Positions 1-8,821 of a DNA stretch of 12,917 nucleotides are shown piece by piece; the stretch's first letter is position 1, and every line of letters begins with the position of its first letter. This DNA is from a bacterium UBP3_UBA6266 (GTDB taxonomy: Bacteria > Auribacterota > UBA6266). The translations under genes and the position numbers were made by a program. The notes beneath the pieces are model-generated. The model did not search any database and was not told the DNA's origin. It was given only the letters and a program-made list of their open reading frames with translations. Location: contig DJVC01000113.1 of the NCBI GenBank assembly GCA_002440765.1, positions 10,089-23,005 on the forward strand, in the 5' to 3' direction.

Positions 1-225
1 GATATTTATATGACGGTGGAAGCGAATAAGATGAACCGGGTGATGAAAACTTTAACCGTCATCGCCACGATTATGATGCCCTTTGTGGTTATAGCGAGTA
101 TCTACGGTATGAATATAAACCTGCCTCTGGAAGACAGCCCGCACAGTTTTATGCTTATCATGATAAGCATGTTTTTTGTAACAGTGGCTTTTATGCTCTG
201 GTTTAAGAAGAAAAAATGGCTTTAA
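1..225 (+). CDS. corA: CorA-type Mg2+/Co2+ channel, C-terminal end (5' truncated by window)
   Basis: Only the last 74 residues are present; the frame is open to base 1, so the gene starts upstream. The fragment is the membrane part of a CorA/MIT-family divalent cation channel. It shows the end of the long pore helix (motif MNRVMKTLTVIATI, fragment residues 11-24), the diagnostic Y-G-M-N signature (residues 35-38) at the end of the first transmembrane segment, a short polar loop, a second hydrophobic segment (about 49-67) and a basic tail ending KKKKWL. In the family the GMN loop is the selectivity filter of a homopentameric inner-membrane channel importing Mg2+, sometimes Co2+ or Ni2+. The loop after GMN lacks the common M-P-E-L sequence, which is not universal. 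The stop overlaps the start of the next gene by 10 bp, suggesting translational coupling. The family call is solid; the exact ion is inferred. Confidence 0.93.
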   Translation, partial: DIYMTVEANKMNRVMKTLTVIATIMMPFVVIASIYGMNINLPLEDSPHSFMLIMISMFFVTVAFMLWFKKKKWL

Positions 226-887
226 TCCATATTAAAAATTCACTATTTAAATCGGCATTTTTTCAGTTGGTTGTCGCGGCGCCGCTTTGTTTTTGCACCG
301 CGGTTTTTCCGGAAGACGGGATACCGGTTGAATTCGAGGGTTTTAAACTGGGGATGGAGCTGGAAGAGGTTGAGCAGAAGCTCGATGAGAATAACCTTGC
401 GTATAACCGGACAATTGATTCGGGAATGCCTAATGCCCTTAAAGAAGGTTCTCCCATGAGCCTGCAGAGTGAACTTGCCAGGGCTTTAAAGTATACGACG
501 CCTTTTGCCCTGACGGTGACAAAACTGGGGGATTCGGAGTTTACCAAGTTTTATTTTACCGGCAGTTTAAAACCCGAAAAACTTTGTATTATCAATGCGC
601 GATACGGGTCGTCATACTGGCAGAATTACAATACTATAGTGGAAGATAAAGCGAAAAAACTGCCGGATTACAGGAAAGAATCAGAAGAAGGCTTTATGAA
701 AAGGTCCCTGAACGATTCCGCGGTGTGGGAAAATGCAGGTTATATATATAAGATTACCAGGGCGACCGAACAGGACCATTTTTCCATGTACGGAAGGAAA
801 AAGATGAGAAGTATTGAAGGGTCGTATCTTGAGTTATTGTTTGTTGATAAGTGTTTATTTGAAAAAGAACTGGCTTCTTACAGGTAA
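216..887 (+). CDS. Hypothetical exported protein with G-F-K-L-G motif domain
   Basis: I do not recognise this 223-aa protein. The N-terminus (residues 1-30) has a lysine-containing start (K7, K12) and a hydrophobic stretch (about 14-30) that looks like a Sec signal peptide. Two cysteines (C25, C27) lie in it, but the residues before them do not form a lipobox. The mature part starts with E-G-F-K-L-G-M (41-47) followed by a helix, the layout seen at the start of many small periplasmic repeat domains where a strand is followed by 'G-x-x-x-G-x-(S/T)-x-x-x-V'. Later come alternating strands (F-T-K-F-Y-F, 109-114; E-K-L-C-I-I-N-A-R-Y, 121-130), a helix, a W-containing strand (171-180) and a final strand (203-211). 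The ATG is chosen because it overlaps the corA stop by 10 bp and is preceded by a weak purine-rich site (205-210). Function unknown; it is probably co-transcribed with corA and the next gene. Confidence 0.7.
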   Translation: MALIHIKNSLFKSAFFQLVVAAPLCFCTAVFPEDGIPVEFEGFKLGMELEEVEQKLDENNLAYNRTIDSGMPNALKEGSPMSLQSELARALKYTTPFALTVTKLGDSEFTKFYFTGSLKPEKLCIINARYGSSYWQNYNTIVEDKAKKLPDYRKESEEGFMKRSLNDSAVWENAGYIYKITRATEQDHFSMYGRKKMRSIEGSYLELLFVDKCLFEKELASYR

Positions 888-909
888 GTATTCCGTGTCC
901 GGAGATTAA

Positions 910-1485
910 ATGAGAAAATTTGCCGTACCGTTATTATTTCTTCTATTGATATGTTCCGTCCTTTATATATTCATACTTTTCTTCAGGACAGATTCTGTTT
1001 TGGGCATCAAGATAGGGAAAAGCAAGGAGAAGATTCAGAGGGAATTTGAACGGCTTGCGATAAAAAAACTTGATACGGGTGACGGGTATATTGTTTATGA
1101 GAAGATTCCAAGCAGTATAAAACATGTAAAAAATGTGAAGATGTCCTTTTCCCGGGATGACAAACTTACTAAATTCGAGGTATGGTTTGCCAAAAGGGCG
1201 AAGGAAATAGTGCACGAAGGTATTGATGATGAGATTTTTTACAAAAAGAAGGGTGATTCTTCCCCCGATTTCGACCTTTACTTCTATGTAAAGGACGAAC
1301 TTTCCAAAATTCACGGTGAACCTCATATTGAATCAATTTCAATGGAAAAGGGCTGGGCGGCATGTAAATGGTATCTTAAAAAAGCCAATGTGATATTCGG
1401 AATAAACGGGGATATGTGCGGCTTGAGCTGTTATAGCCCCGGGAACACGCCTCAGAAATTGATAATAAACGAATTCGAAGAATAA
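910..1485 (+). CDS. Hypothetical membrane-anchored protein with G-I-K-I-G motif domain
   Basis: Unrecognised 191-aa protein. Residues 1-4 carry a short basic start (MRK), then a strongly hydrophobic segment (about 5-25) followed by F-F-R-T-D, consistent with one N-terminal membrane anchor and an external soluble domain. That domain opens with L-G-I-K-I-G-K-S (31-38) and a charged helix, followed by strand-like M-S-F-S-R-D-D-K-L-T-K-F (78-89), a helix with a Y-V-K-D-E-L-S-K-I-H-G-E-P turn and a W-containing C-terminal strand pair with several cysteines. This order resembles the upstream neighbour, so the two may be diverged copies of one domain; that is inference from motif order, not an alignment. 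The start has a GGAG site at 901-904, 5 nt before the ATG, and lies 22 bp after the previous stop. Function unknown. Confidence 0.7.
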   Translation: MRKFAVPLLFLLLICSVLYIFILFFRTDSVLGIKIGKSKEKIQREFERLAIKKLDTGDGYIVYEKIPSSIKHVKNVKMSFSRDDKLTKFEVWFAKRAKEIVHEGIDDEIFYKKKGDSSPDFDLYFYVKDELSKIHGEPHIESISMEKGWAACKWYLKKANVIFGINGDMCGLSCYSPGNTPQKLIINEFEE

Positions 1486-1520
1486 ATATTCCTCTCTTTG
1501 ATTTTTCATTTCTTTTATCG

Positions 1521-1550
1521 TTGACGTTTTTATAAGCGGTTTGATAACAT
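1521..1550 (+). promoter_or_regulatory. Candidate sigma-70-type promoter for the purine cluster
   Basis: The 105-bp gap before purB contains TTGACG (1521-1526, five of six matches to a -35 box) and TAACAT (1545-1550, four of six to a -10 box), 18 bp apart, with a TG one base upstream of the -10 (extended -10 form). Transcription would start near 1556-1558, leaving a leader of only about 33 nt before purB. That is too short for a purine riboswitch, and I see no PurR-type inverted repeat. Seen by eye in an AT-rich gap, so chance matches are possible. Confidence 0.45.
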
Positions 1551-1590
1551 TAAAATCTTCAATTTTTGTCTAAAAAGGGAGAGAGAAAAG

Positions 1591-2892
1591 ATGATAGAGC
1601 GATATACCGGGCCTGAAATGGCGAAAATCTGGTCTCAGGAAAACAAGTTCGGCACCTGGCTTAGAATAGAAGTGCTTGCATGCGAAAAAATGGCGGAGCT
1701 CGGAATTATACCTAAAAAAGACCTTGCCCGGATAAAAAGGAAAGCGGGTTTTAACGCAAAAAGAATCGATGAAATAGAGAAAACCGTAAACCACGATGTA
1801 ATAGCTTTTCTTACCTCTGTCGCTGAACATGTCGGGCCCGCGTCAAGGCATATACATTACGGCATGACGTCTTCCGATGTATTGGATACATCTCTTTCTT
1901 TTCTTATGCGGGAAGCCGCGGATTTACTGCTGGACAGGCTCGGGGTTCTCATTAAAGAAGCAAAAAAGAAAGCATTAAAATATAAATTTACACCTATGAT
2001 CGGCCGTTCTCACGGAGTCCACGCGGAACCGGTGACTTTCGGGCTTAAGATGGGGCTGATGTTTACTGAACTTAAAAGAGTTTATGAAAGGCTTAAAGCG
2101 TCCAGGGATATTGTTTCCGTAGTAAAAATTTCCGGGGCTGTCGGGATGCATACGCATCTCCCCGCGTCTGTTGAAAGTTATGTTTCGAAAAAACTCGGGA
2201 TGAAGCCAGCCGCAATATCCACCCAGATTATACAGAGGGACAGGCATGCGGACTTTCTGAATTCAATAGCCCTTGCGGGCGCCGTACTTGAAAAATGGGC
2301 GCTGGAACTGAGAAATCTTCAGAGAACAGAAATATATGAGGTGGAGGAATATTTTGCGAAAGGGCAAAAAGGTTCTTCGGCTATGCCGCATAAGCGCAAC
2401 CCCATTACCTGTGAAAGGATATGCGGACTTGCGAGGGTGCTCCGGGCGAATGCCATGGCGGGGCTTGAAAATGTGGCCCTCTGGCATGAGAGGGATATCA
2501 CTCATTCTTCCGTCGAGCGTATTATTATTCCCGACAGCACCATACTGCTTGATTACATGCTATCCCTTATGATTAAGATTATCAGGGATTTGAATGTATA
2601 TCCCGGTAATATGATGAAAAATATTTTCAGAACCAAAGGTCTGGTATTTTCACAGCGGGTGATGCTGGAACTTACACGGAAGGGGATGTCGCGTGAAAAG
2701 GCTTATAAGGTTGTCCAGAAAAACGCGATGAAAGTATGGAAAACCGGCCGGGATTTCAAAGAACTTCTTATGAACGACGAAGAATTGAAAAAACTGATGA
2801 AACCCGAAGAAATCGGGAAATGCTTTGATTTGGAATACTATTTCAAAGATGTAAACAGAATGTTCAGAGCCGCGGGGATTATCAGGGGGTAA
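1591..2892 (+). CDS. purB: Adenylosuccinate lyase
   Basis: Cytosolic homotetrameric lyase of the fumarase/aspartase superfamily. It releases fumarate twice in purine synthesis: SAICAR to AICAR, and adenylosuccinate to AMP. At 433 aa it has the usual length of the short bacterial (Bacillus-like) form. Visible landmarks are N-H-D (67-69), R-H-I-H-Y (86-90), T-S-S-D-V-L-D-T (93-100), R-S-H-G-V-H-A-E-P (139-147) and the superfamily signature G-S-S-A-M-P-H-K-R-N-P (261-271). H68, H89 and H141 fall where the family places its active-site histidines, with H141 the expected general acid, and the serine of the signature loop is the expected base. The start has an A-GGGAG site at 1576-1581, nine bases before the ATG, and follows the candidate promoter. 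It is the first gene of the purine cluster, with a 45-bp gap to purS. It looks intact with no missing catalytic residue. Confidence 0.97.
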   Translation: MIERYTGPEMAKIWSQENKFGTWLRIEVLACEKMAELGIIPKKDLARIKRKAGFNAKRIDEIEKTVNHDVIAFLTSVAEHVGPASRHIHYGMTSSDVLDTSLSFLMREAADLLLDRLGVLIKEAKKKALKYKFTPMIGRSHGVHAEPVTFGLKMGLMFTELKRVYERLKASRDIVSVVKISGAVGMHTHLPASVESYVSKKLGMKPAAISTQIIQRDRHADFLNSIALAGAVLEKWALELRNLQRTEIYEVEEYFAKGQKGSSAMPHKRNPITCERICGLARVLRANAMAGLENVALWHERDITHSSVERIIIPDSTILLDYMLSLMIKIIRDLNVYPGNMMKNIFRTKGLVFSQRVMLELTRKGMSREKAYKVVQKNAMKVWKTGRDFKELLMNDEELKKLMKPEEIGKCFDLEYYFKDVNRMFRAAGIIRG

Positions 2893-2937
2893 ATGATGTT
2901 CCGGAGCGGGCTAACGGTTTAAAACCAGAGGAAGATT

Positions 2938-3186
2938 ATGTTTCTTGCCAAAGTATATGTAACTTTGAAAAAAAGCGTTCTTGACCCGCAGGGAGTGACT
3001 GTGAAACATGCCCTGGATTCCCTGGGATACAGGCAGGTGAATGATGTCCGGCTGGGCAAGTATATGGAAATTAAAATTAACAGCGATGACAGGCAAAAAG
3101 CGGAAGTTTTATTAAAGGAAATGTGCGGAAAGCTGTTGATAAATCCTGTGATAGAAGAATTCAGGTACGACCTGGAACAGAAATAA
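2938..3186 (+). CDS. purS: Phosphoribosylformylglycinamidine synthase subunit PurS
   Basis: The small, non-catalytic subunit (82 aa) of the three-part FGAM synthase PurS-PurQ-PurL. In the family it forms dimers that bridge the glutaminase PurQ to PurL and help pass ammonia between them. The sequence shows the standard pattern: an opening strand A-K-V-Y-V-T-L-K (4-11), V-L-D-P-Q-G (14-19), a helix with H-A-L-D-S-L-G-Y, then D-V-R-L-G-K-Y-M-E (36-44) and a C-terminal helix and strand. Length and motifs match the family closely over the whole protein. The start has a clear GAGGAA site at 2928-2933, four bases before the ATG. It lies directly upstream of purQ (22-bp gap), the usual purSQL order, and is expected to be co-translated with it. 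Confidence 0.96.
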   Translation: MFLAKVYVTLKKSVLDPQGVTVKHALDSLGYRQVNDVRLGKYMEIKINSDDRQKAEVLLKEMCGKLLINPVIEEFRYDLEQK

Positions 3187-3208
3187 GAATCCTCCCAGAG
3201 GAAATCTG

Positions 3209-3901
3209 ATGAAATTCGGAGTTGTGGTTTTTCCCGGTTCTAATTGTGACCATGATTGTTATTATGTGTTGAATGATGTAATGAAAGTTAAGACCGATTA
3301 TATCTGGCACAAACAGGACGAAATAAGCGGTTATGACTGTATTGTCTTGCCCGGAGGTTTTTCGTACGGCGATTATCTCAGGACCGGCGCGATTGCCAGG
3401 TTTTCCCCTGTAATGAAGTCGCTGATCGAATATGCGGAAAAGGGCGGATTGGTGATAGGCATATGCAACGGTTTTCAGATTCTTCTGGAATCCGGACTTT
3501 TGCCGGGCGCTATGTTAAGAAATGAGTCTCTTTCATTTGTCTGCCGGGATGTCCGGCTTAATGTTGAAAACAGCAGGGTCCCGTTTACATCCTGCTGTAA
3601 AAAGGGAGAGATACTGGAAATTCCCGTGGCCCACGGAGAAGGAAATTACTATGCCGATGAAAAAACAATCAAAATGCTTGAAGACGGAGGCAGGGTTGTT
3701 TTCAGGTATTGCGGCAGGGACGGGAAAGCGTCAAAAGAAGCGAATCCCAACGGCTCTATTAACGATATCGCGGGTATCTGTAATGAAAAAGGGAATGTGC
3801 TTGGAATGATGCCGCATCCTGAAAGGTGCTCGGAGAAGATTTTAGGTTCCGCTGACGGTAAAAAAATATTTAATTCGATAATAAGTCATTTAACCAGGTA
3901 A
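3209..3901 (+). CDS. purQ: Phosphoribosylformylglycinamidine synthase subunit PurQ (glutaminase)
   Basis: Class I (triad) glutamine amidotransferase that hydrolyses glutamine and delivers ammonia to PurL for conversion of FGAR to FGAM. The 230-aa protein shows the start [10 protein letters not shown] (5-14), the oxyanion-loop region [12 protein letters not shown] (47-58), the nucleophile elbow G-I-C-N-G-F-Q (84-90) with catalytic Cys86, and the H-P-E-R motif (203-206) supplying the His203/Glu205 partners. The internal A-H-G-E-G-N-Y (141-147) is also typical of PurQ. Length is normal. An AGAGG site at 3197-3201 supports the ATG. It is separated by 8 bp from purL and forms the purSQL block with its neighbours. 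Nothing is missing. Confidence 0.97.
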   Translation: MKFGVVVFPGSNCDHDCYYVLNDVMKVKTDYIWHKQDEISGYDCIVLPGGFSYGDYLRTGAIARFSPVMKSLIEYAEKGGLVIGICNGFQILLESGLLPGAMLRNESLSFVCRDVRLNVENSRVPFTSCCKKGEILEIPVAHGEGNYYADEKTIKMLEDGGRVVFRYCGRDGKASKEANPNGSINDIAGICNEKGNVLGMMPHPERCSEKILGSADGKKIFNSIISHLTR

Positions 3902-3909
3902 AGCGTAAA

Positions 3910-6174
3910 ATGCCCATATCAGACAAAACACAGATTGCCGAGCCGGAAGTGAATGAGAAGCTTGTGCTGGAACATAATATCACGCCGGAAGAATATAAGC
4001 ATATAAAGGAAATACTCGGCAGAAAACCAAATTTTACCGAACTCGGGATTTTTTCGGTTATGTGGTCCGAACATTGCTCCTATAAAAATTCCAGACCCGT
4101 ACTAAAGTTGTTCCCTGTGGACGGCCCGTCGGTTCTTGTAAAAGCGGGAGAGGAAAACGCGGGTGTTGTCGATATCGGGGACGGCTGGGCTGTCTCTTTC
4201 AAAGTTGAATCCCATAACCATCCTTCGGCGATTGAACCTTTCCAGGGGGCCGCAACAGGTGTCGGGGGGATTATAAGGGATATTTTCACAATGGGCGCGA
4301 GGCCGATTGCGAGCCTCAATTCGCTTCGTTTCGGGAAATTGGCGAATGCGAGAGTGAAGCACCTGCTGAAAGGTGTTATCGGAGGAATTGCGCACTACGG
4401 AAACTGCATAGGAATACCCACCGTGGGCGGAGAAATATATTTTGATGAAACATATGAAGCTAATCCTCTTGTTAATGCTTTCTGCCTCGGGATAATCAGG
4501 CATAAGGATATTGCCAGAGGGTGCGCGAAAGGTGAGGGAAACCCTGTCTTTTACGTCGGAGCCGCCACCGGGAGAGACGGACTGGGCGGAGCGAGTTTTG
4601 CTTCCCGTGAACTTACCGATGAATCTCACGAAGACAGGCCGGCTGTCCAGGTCGGTGATCCTTTTATGGAAAAATTGCTTTTGGAAGCATGTCTGGAACT
4701 TTTGAAAACGGGTTATGTTGTCGGCATTCAGGATATGGGTGCGGCGGGACTTACATGTTCGACATGTGAAACGGCAAGCAGGGGAGGTTCAGGAATAGAA
4801 ATCGAACTTTCCAAAGTGCCGAAAAGGGAAACAGGTATGATTCCCTATGAAATAATGCTTTCCGAAAGCCAGGAAAGAATGCTTGTAATAGCGGAAAAGG
4901 GAAAAGAAAAGGAAGTAAAAAAAATATTTGAGAAATGGGACTTGCACGCTGTTGAAATAGGGCATGTTACGGGTGACGGGATAATGAGAGTCAGAAACAA
5001 CGGCAGGATTGTGGTTGAAATACCCGCGAGAAAAATTGCCGAAGATTCTCCTGTTTATATCAGGGAAGAAAAAAGGCCGGAGTACCTGAAAGAAGCCGCT
5101 GAACTTGATGAAGAGAAGCTTGAAGAACCCGGAGACTGTAATGATGTGCTCGCGCGGCTCCTGGATGATCCCACCATATCGAGCAAAAAATGGGTATACG
5201 AGCAGTACGACCATATGGTTATGACTAACACTGTATTGCGTCCCGGTTCTGATGCTGCCGTTTTGAGAGTGAAACCCGCCGGGAAATATCTTGCGCTTTC
5301 ATCGGACTGTAACAGCACTTACTGCTATCTTGACCCGTATACGGGAGGCAGGATTGCGGTCGCTGAATCAGCGAGGAACGTAATATGTTCGGGAGCCAAA
5401 CCTCTTGCGGTAACCGATTGTCTCAATTTCGGGAATCCGATGAAACCTGAAATATTCTGGCAGTTTAAAAAGTGTGTCGAAGGTCTTGCCGATGCCTGCA
5501 GGTCATTCAATACGCCTGTCACCGGGGGAAATGTCAGTTTTTATAATGAGAATCCGAGGGGGCCTATTGATCCCACTCCCGTTGTATGCATGGTCGGGCT
5601 TTTTGAAAGCGAAAAACATATCACCGGCTCCCGTTTTATGAACGAGGGGGATTTGGTGTATCTTATAGGCGGCAACAGGGTGGAAATCGGAGGGTCTCAA
5701 TACTTAAAAAATATTTTCGGTATGAAAAAAGGAAAATGCCCCATTCTGGACATTGAAGAGGAGAAAGCGGTCCAGTCGCTTTGTTATGAATCCATAAAAA
5801 AAGGCCTGATAAGATCCGCGCATGACTGTTCCGAAGGAGGGCTTGCTGTGGCCTTGTCCGAATGTTGTATAATGCCCGGAGGCGAATTTATGGGGGCTTG
5901 TGTTGACCTGACACAGGTTTACCCCGGCGATAGTTCAAAAGCATCTGTTCTTTTTGGCGAGTCGCAGTCCAGGATAATTGTCACCATTGCGCCCGAAAAT
6001 GCCGGAAAGTTTGATTCTTTTGCGGGTTCTTCGGGTACGGGTGTACACAGGATAGGAACTGTAAAAGGTAAAAAATTGGTGATTAAATTCAACGGAGATG
6101 ATTTAATAAATTCTGAAATCGACCGCATGGCGGAAAAGTATTTCGGCAGTATCGGAGCGAAATTAAAACTATAA
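3910..6174 (+). CDS. purL: Phosphoribosylformylglycinamidine synthase subunit PurL (small type)
   Basis: ATP-dependent synthetase subunit that turns FGAR plus ammonia into FGAM, the fourth step to IMP. At 754 aa it is the short PurL form that works with separate PurS and PurQ, not the roughly 1300-aa fused form. The two halves are the duplicated PurM-like (AIRS/FGAMS) folds. Landmarks are M-W-S-E-H-C-S-Y-K (51-59), [11 protein letters not shown] (100-110) followed by [19 protein letters not shown] (220-230), I-Q-D-M-G-A-A-G (273-280) and L-S-E-S-Q-E-R-M (317-324). In the second half are C-L-N-F-G-N-P (504-510), [10 protein letters not shown] (538-547) and A-H-D-C-S-E-G-G (637-644). Its ribosome site is weak (AGG overlapping the purQ stop), suggesting translational coupling across the 8-bp gap. 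It appears complete. Confidence 0.97.
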   Translation: MPISDKTQIAEPEVNEKLVLEHNITPEEYKHIKEILGRKPNFTELGIFSVMWSEHCSYKNSRPVLKLFPVDGPSVLVKAGEENAGVVDIGDGWAVSFKVESHNHPSAIEPFQGAATGVGGIIRDIFTMGARPIASLNSLRFGKLANARVKHLLKGVIGGIAHYGNCIGIPTVGGEIYFDETYEANPLVNAFCLGIIRHKDIARGCAKGEGNPVFYVGAATGRDGLGGASFASRELTDESHEDRPAVQVGDPFMEKLLLEACLELLKTGYVVGIQDMGAAGLTCSTCETASRGGSGIEIELSKVPKRETGMIPYEIMLSESQERMLVIAEKGKEKEVKKIFEKWDLHAVEIGHVTGDGIMRVRNNGRIVVEIPARKIAEDSPVYIREEKRPEYLKEAAELDEEKLEEPGDCNDVLARLLDDPTISSKKWVYEQYDHMVMTNTVLRPGSDAAVLRVKPAGKYLALSSDCNSTYCYLDPYTGGRIAVAESARNVICSGAKPLAVTDCLNFGNPMKPEIFWQFKKCVEGLADACRSFNTPVTGGNVSFYNENPRGPIDPTPVVCMVGLFESEKHITGSRFMNEGDLVYLIGGNRVEIGGSQYLKNIFGMKKGKCPILDIEEEKAVQSLCYESIKKGLIRSAHDCSEGGLAVALSECCIMPGGEFMGACVDLTQVYPGDSSKASVLFGESQSRIIVTIAPENAGKFDSFAGSSGTGVHRIGTVKGKKLVIKFNGDDLINSEIDRMAEKYFGSIGAKLKL

Positions 6175-6178
6175 CGAA

Positions 6179-6183
6179 CGGAG
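6179..6183 (+). promoter_or_regulatory. Ribosome binding site that decides the purM start
   Basis: CGGAG here directly abuts the ATG at 6184 (no spacer) but lies six bases before the in-frame GTG at 6190, which is normal Shine-Dalgarno spacing. The GTG is therefore the more likely initiation codon. The ATG two codons earlier and an ATG at 6205 are the alternatives. Confidence 0.55.
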
Positions 6184-6189
6184 ATGGTT

Positions 6190-7227
6190 GTGAACAGAGA
6201 AAAGATGACCTATAAAGATGCCGGAGTGGATATAGATTTAAGTTCCCAGGCTGTGGAAAGGATAAAAAAAATAGCCAAAAGAACGCATAAACACGGAATA
6301 ATTTCGGGGATAGGCGGTTTTGGCGGTTTGTATGAATTGCCGAAAAACAAGTATGAAGAACCTGTGCTTGTATCGAGTATTGACGGTGTGGGGACAAAGC
6401 TTAAAGTCGCTGTTATGGCCGGAAAACATGATACAGTCGGGATGGACATCGTAAACCATTGTGTGAACGATATAGTTGTCCAGGGCGCGCGTCCTCTTTT
6501 TTTTATGGATTATGTCGGAATGGGAAAACTCGAAAAAACTGTTTTTGACCAGATTATAGACGGTATTGTAACCGCCTGCGATAAATCGGATTGTGTTCTT
6601 CTCGGAGGGGAAACAGCAGAAATGCCCGGGTTGTACGGAGAAGGAGAATACGATCTTGTCGGATGTATAACGGGTATTGTTGATAAAAAGAAAATAATAG
6701 AGGGCAAAGAGATTAAACCGGGGGATAAAATAATAGGTTTACAGTCTACCGGTCTTCATACCAACGGGTATTCGCTTGCGAGGAAGGTTTTGTTTGTAAA
6801 AGGCCAGTTTGCGATTAATGATAATATTCCCGAACTGGGAAGAACGGTTGCGGAAGAGCTTCTTATACCGCACAAAAGTTACGGCAACCTGATCCTTTCC
6901 CTGCTGGAAAAATTTAAAATCAAAGGTATGGCGCATATAACCGGCGGAGGTTTTGTGGATAACATCCCGAGAATGCTTCCGGGCGACTGTTCGGCGAATA
7001 TATTCAGGGACAGCTGGAAAGTCCTCCCGATTTTCGGATTGATTTCTTCCGTGGGCAATATAGACGAAATAGAAATGTACAGGACATTTAACTGCGGTAT
7101 CGGTATGGTTATTGTTGTTGAAGCGGATATGGCCGGTGATATACTTGAGGAAATAAAGAAACAGGAAGAAGAAAGTTTCCTTATAGGTGAAATTGCAAGG
7201 GGCAATAAAATAGTTAATTTTGTATAG
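6190..7227 (+). CDS. purM: Phosphoribosylformylglycinamidine cyclo-ligase (AIR synthetase)
   Basis: Cytosolic dimeric enzyme that uses ATP to close FGAM into the imidazole AIR, the step after PurSQL. From the GTG start the protein is 345 aa, the usual length. Visible motifs are Y-K-D-A-G-V-D-I-D (8-16), the glycine-rich G-I-G-G-F-G-G (40-46), S-I-D-G-V-G-T-K-L (63-71), G-M-D-I-V-N-H-C-V-N-D-I (84-95), L-L-G-G-E-T-A-E-M-P-G (137-147) and, late in the protein, H-I-T-G-G-G-F-V-D-N-I-P-R. These are the AIRS-fold nucleotide and substrate loops. The ATG at 6184 would add two residues but touches the ribosome site, and an ATG at 6205 would begin at M-T-Y-K-D-A-G. I prefer the GTG for its spacing and because the short lead before Y-K-D-A-G fits the family. 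Gaps to purL and purH are short, about 15 bp each. Function is certain; only the start is open. Confidence 0.95.
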   Translation: MNREKMTYKDAGVDIDLSSQAVERIKKIAKRTHKHGIISGIGGFGGLYELPKNKYEEPVLVSSIDGVGTKLKVAVMAGKHDTVGMDIVNHCVNDIVVQGARPLFFMDYVGMGKLEKTVFDQIIDGIVTACDKSDCVLLGGETAEMPGLYGEGEYDLVGCITGIVDKKKIIEGKEIKPGDKIIGLQSTGLHTNGYSLARKVLFVKGQFAINDNIPELGRTVAEELLIPHKSYGNLILSLLEKFKIKGMAHITGGGFVDNIPRMLPGDCSANIFRDSWKVLPIFGLISSVGNIDEIEMYRTFNCGIGMVIVVEADMAGDILEEIKKQEEESFLIGEIARGNKIVNFV

Positions 7228-7242
7228 TGTTAAGGGGAAAAT

Positions 7243-8817
7243 ATGAAAAAAGTTGAAAGAGCTTTGTTAAGCGTATACGACAAAACCGGAATAGCCGAAT
7301 TTGCAAGGGAGCTGCGCAGGCTGGGTGTGGAGATAATATCCACCGGTGGCACGGCGCGGCTTCTTAAGGAAGAAGGGATTCCCATTACAAATATTTCCGA
7401 TTATACGGGATTCCCCGAGATGCTGGACGGGAGAGTAAAGACCCTGCACCCAAAAGTGCATGCCGGGCTACTTGCCCTGAGAAATAATGAAGACCATAAA
7501 AAACAGATGAAAAATGCCGGTTTCGGATATATAGATCTTGTTGTTGTTAACCTGTATCCCTTTGAACAGACCATTTCCAAAAACAATGTTACTCTTGAGG
7601 AAGCCATCGAAAATATTGATATCGGCGGACCTTCGATGCTCAGATCAGCCGCCAAAAATTACAGGGATGTTGCCGTTGTGGTGAATCCGTCGAAATACGA
7701 ATTAGTGCTGAAAGAGCTCAAAGAAAACAAGAAGACGTTATCGGAAGAACTGAAAATGAGGCTGGCAGTGGAAGTTTTCCAGACCACTTCCAGATATGAT
7801 GCCCTTATATCCAGCTATCTTAAGAAAGTTTCTTCCGCTATCACCGACAGCCTCCCCGGCGAACTTTCCATTTCGTGTGTGAAGAAACAGAATCTGAGGT
7901 ACGGCGAAAATCCCCATCAGAAAGCGGCATTTTTTGAAGACTATGCTTTTGAAAAATCCGAACCGTCCGTAATAGGCGCGAAACAGCTTCATGGAAAAGA
8001 ATTGTCGTTTAACAATATTATAGACCTTAATGCCGCGCTTGAAATAGTCAAAGAATTCACCGAGCCTTTTGCTGTTATCATAAAACATACGAATCCGTGC
8101 GGGGCGGCTGTATCCGGCGATATTTGTTCAGCGTATAAAAAAGCCCTTGAGACAGATCCCATTTCGGCGTTCGGGAGCATAGTCGGTTTTAACAGGGAAC
8201 TTGATGAGCCTGCCGCAGTTGAAATCTCAAAGCTTTTTGTGGAAGCGGTTATCTGCCCTGCCTATACAAAGGAAGCTCTGGATATCCTTGAAGAGAAAAA
8301 AAACATAAGGATTCTCGAGATTGCGAATCTGCCTGACTGGTACAAGAATAAGATTTATTCCGGTTTTGACCTCAAAAAGGTGACAGGGGGAGTCCTTGTG
8401 CAGGACAGGGATGTAAGGGAAATAACCGGAAAAGATATAAGAGTGGTGACAAAAAAGAAACCCACCGAGAAACAAATTGAAGATATGCTCTTTGCATGGA
8501 AAATCGTCAAGCATGTTAAATCCAACGCCATTGTTTATGTTAAGGATAATCAGACGATTGGAATCGGAGCCGGGCAGATGTCCAGGGTCGATTCATCGAA
8601 GATGGCTGTGATGAAGGCTCAGAAAGGACTGAAAGGCAGTGTTATGGCGTCAGATGCTTTCTTCCCGTTCAGGGATAACATTGATACCGCTGCCGGCGCG
8701 GGTATTTCTGCGATAATACAACCCGGAGGTTCGGTAAAGGACCAGGAAGTTATAGACGCGTGCAACGAAAATGACATAGCCATGGTGTTTACGGGGATAC
8801 GGCATTTTAAGCATTAA
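7243..8817 (+). CDS. purH: Bifunctional AICAR transformylase / IMP cyclohydrolase
   Basis: Catalyses the last two steps to IMP: formylation of AICAR with 10-formyl-tetrahydrofolate, then ring closure. The 524-aa protein has both domains. The N-terminal IMP cyclohydrolase (about 1-200, MGS-like fold) shows S-V-Y-D-K-T-G (10-16), S-T-G-G-T (33-37), G-R-V-K-T-L-H-P-K-V-H-A-G (63-75) and I-D-I-G-G-P-S-M-L-R-S-A-A-K-N (125-139). The C-terminal transformylase shows L-R-Y-G-E-N-P-H-Q (218-226), the catalytic K-H-T-N-P-C-G (281-287), D-P-I-S-A-F-G (305-311), K-S-N-A-I-V and, near the end, A-S-D-A-F-F-P-F and Q-P-G-G-S. The start has a strong AAGGGGA site (7232-7238). Its folate donor links it to glyA at the end of the window. 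After it comes the only sizeable gap in the purine cluster, filled by a repeat. Confidence 0.97.
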   Translation: MKKVERALLSVYDKTGIAEFARELRRLGVEIISTGGTARLLKEEGIPITNISDYTGFPEMLDGRVKTLHPKVHAGLLALRNNEDHKKQMKNAGFGYIDLVVVNLYPFEQTISKNNVTLEEAIENIDIGGPSMLRSAAKNYRDVAVVVNPSKYELVLKELKENKKTLSEELKMRLAVEVFQTTSRYDALISSYLKKVSSAITDSLPGELSISCVKKQNLRYGENPHQKAAFFEDYAFEKSEPSVIGAKQLHGKELSFNNIIDLNAALEIVKEFTEPFAVIIKHTNPCGAAVSGDICSAYKKALETDPISAFGSIVGFNRELDEPAAVEISKLFVEAVICPAYTKEALDILEEKKNIRILEIANLPDWYKNKIYSGFDLKKVTGGVLVQDRDVREITGKDIRVVTKKKPTEKQIEDMLFAWKIVKHVKSNAIVYVKDNQTIGIGAGQMSRVDSSKMAVMKAQKGLKGSVMASDAFFPFRDNIDTAAGAGISAIIQPGGSVKDQEVIDACNENDIAMVFTGIRHFKH

Positions 8818-8821
8818 GACT

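Noticed and set aside
216..305. Lipoprotein signal in the first hypothetical protein (C25/C27)
   Set aside because: The residues before each cysteine (A-P-L-C, C-F-C) do not match the lipobox pattern; an ordinary signal peptide fits better.
1484..1495. Small inverted repeat GAATA-AA-TATTC just around the stop of the second hypothetical gene
   Set aside because: A 5-bp A/T-rich stem with a 2-nt loop cannot form a stable hairpin; probably chance.
4102..4629. Long open frame on the minus strand (175 codons) inside purL
   Set aside because: It lies wholly opposite conserved PurL coding sequence, its translation has no recognisable domain and no independent ribosome site was evident; it is a reading-frame shadow.
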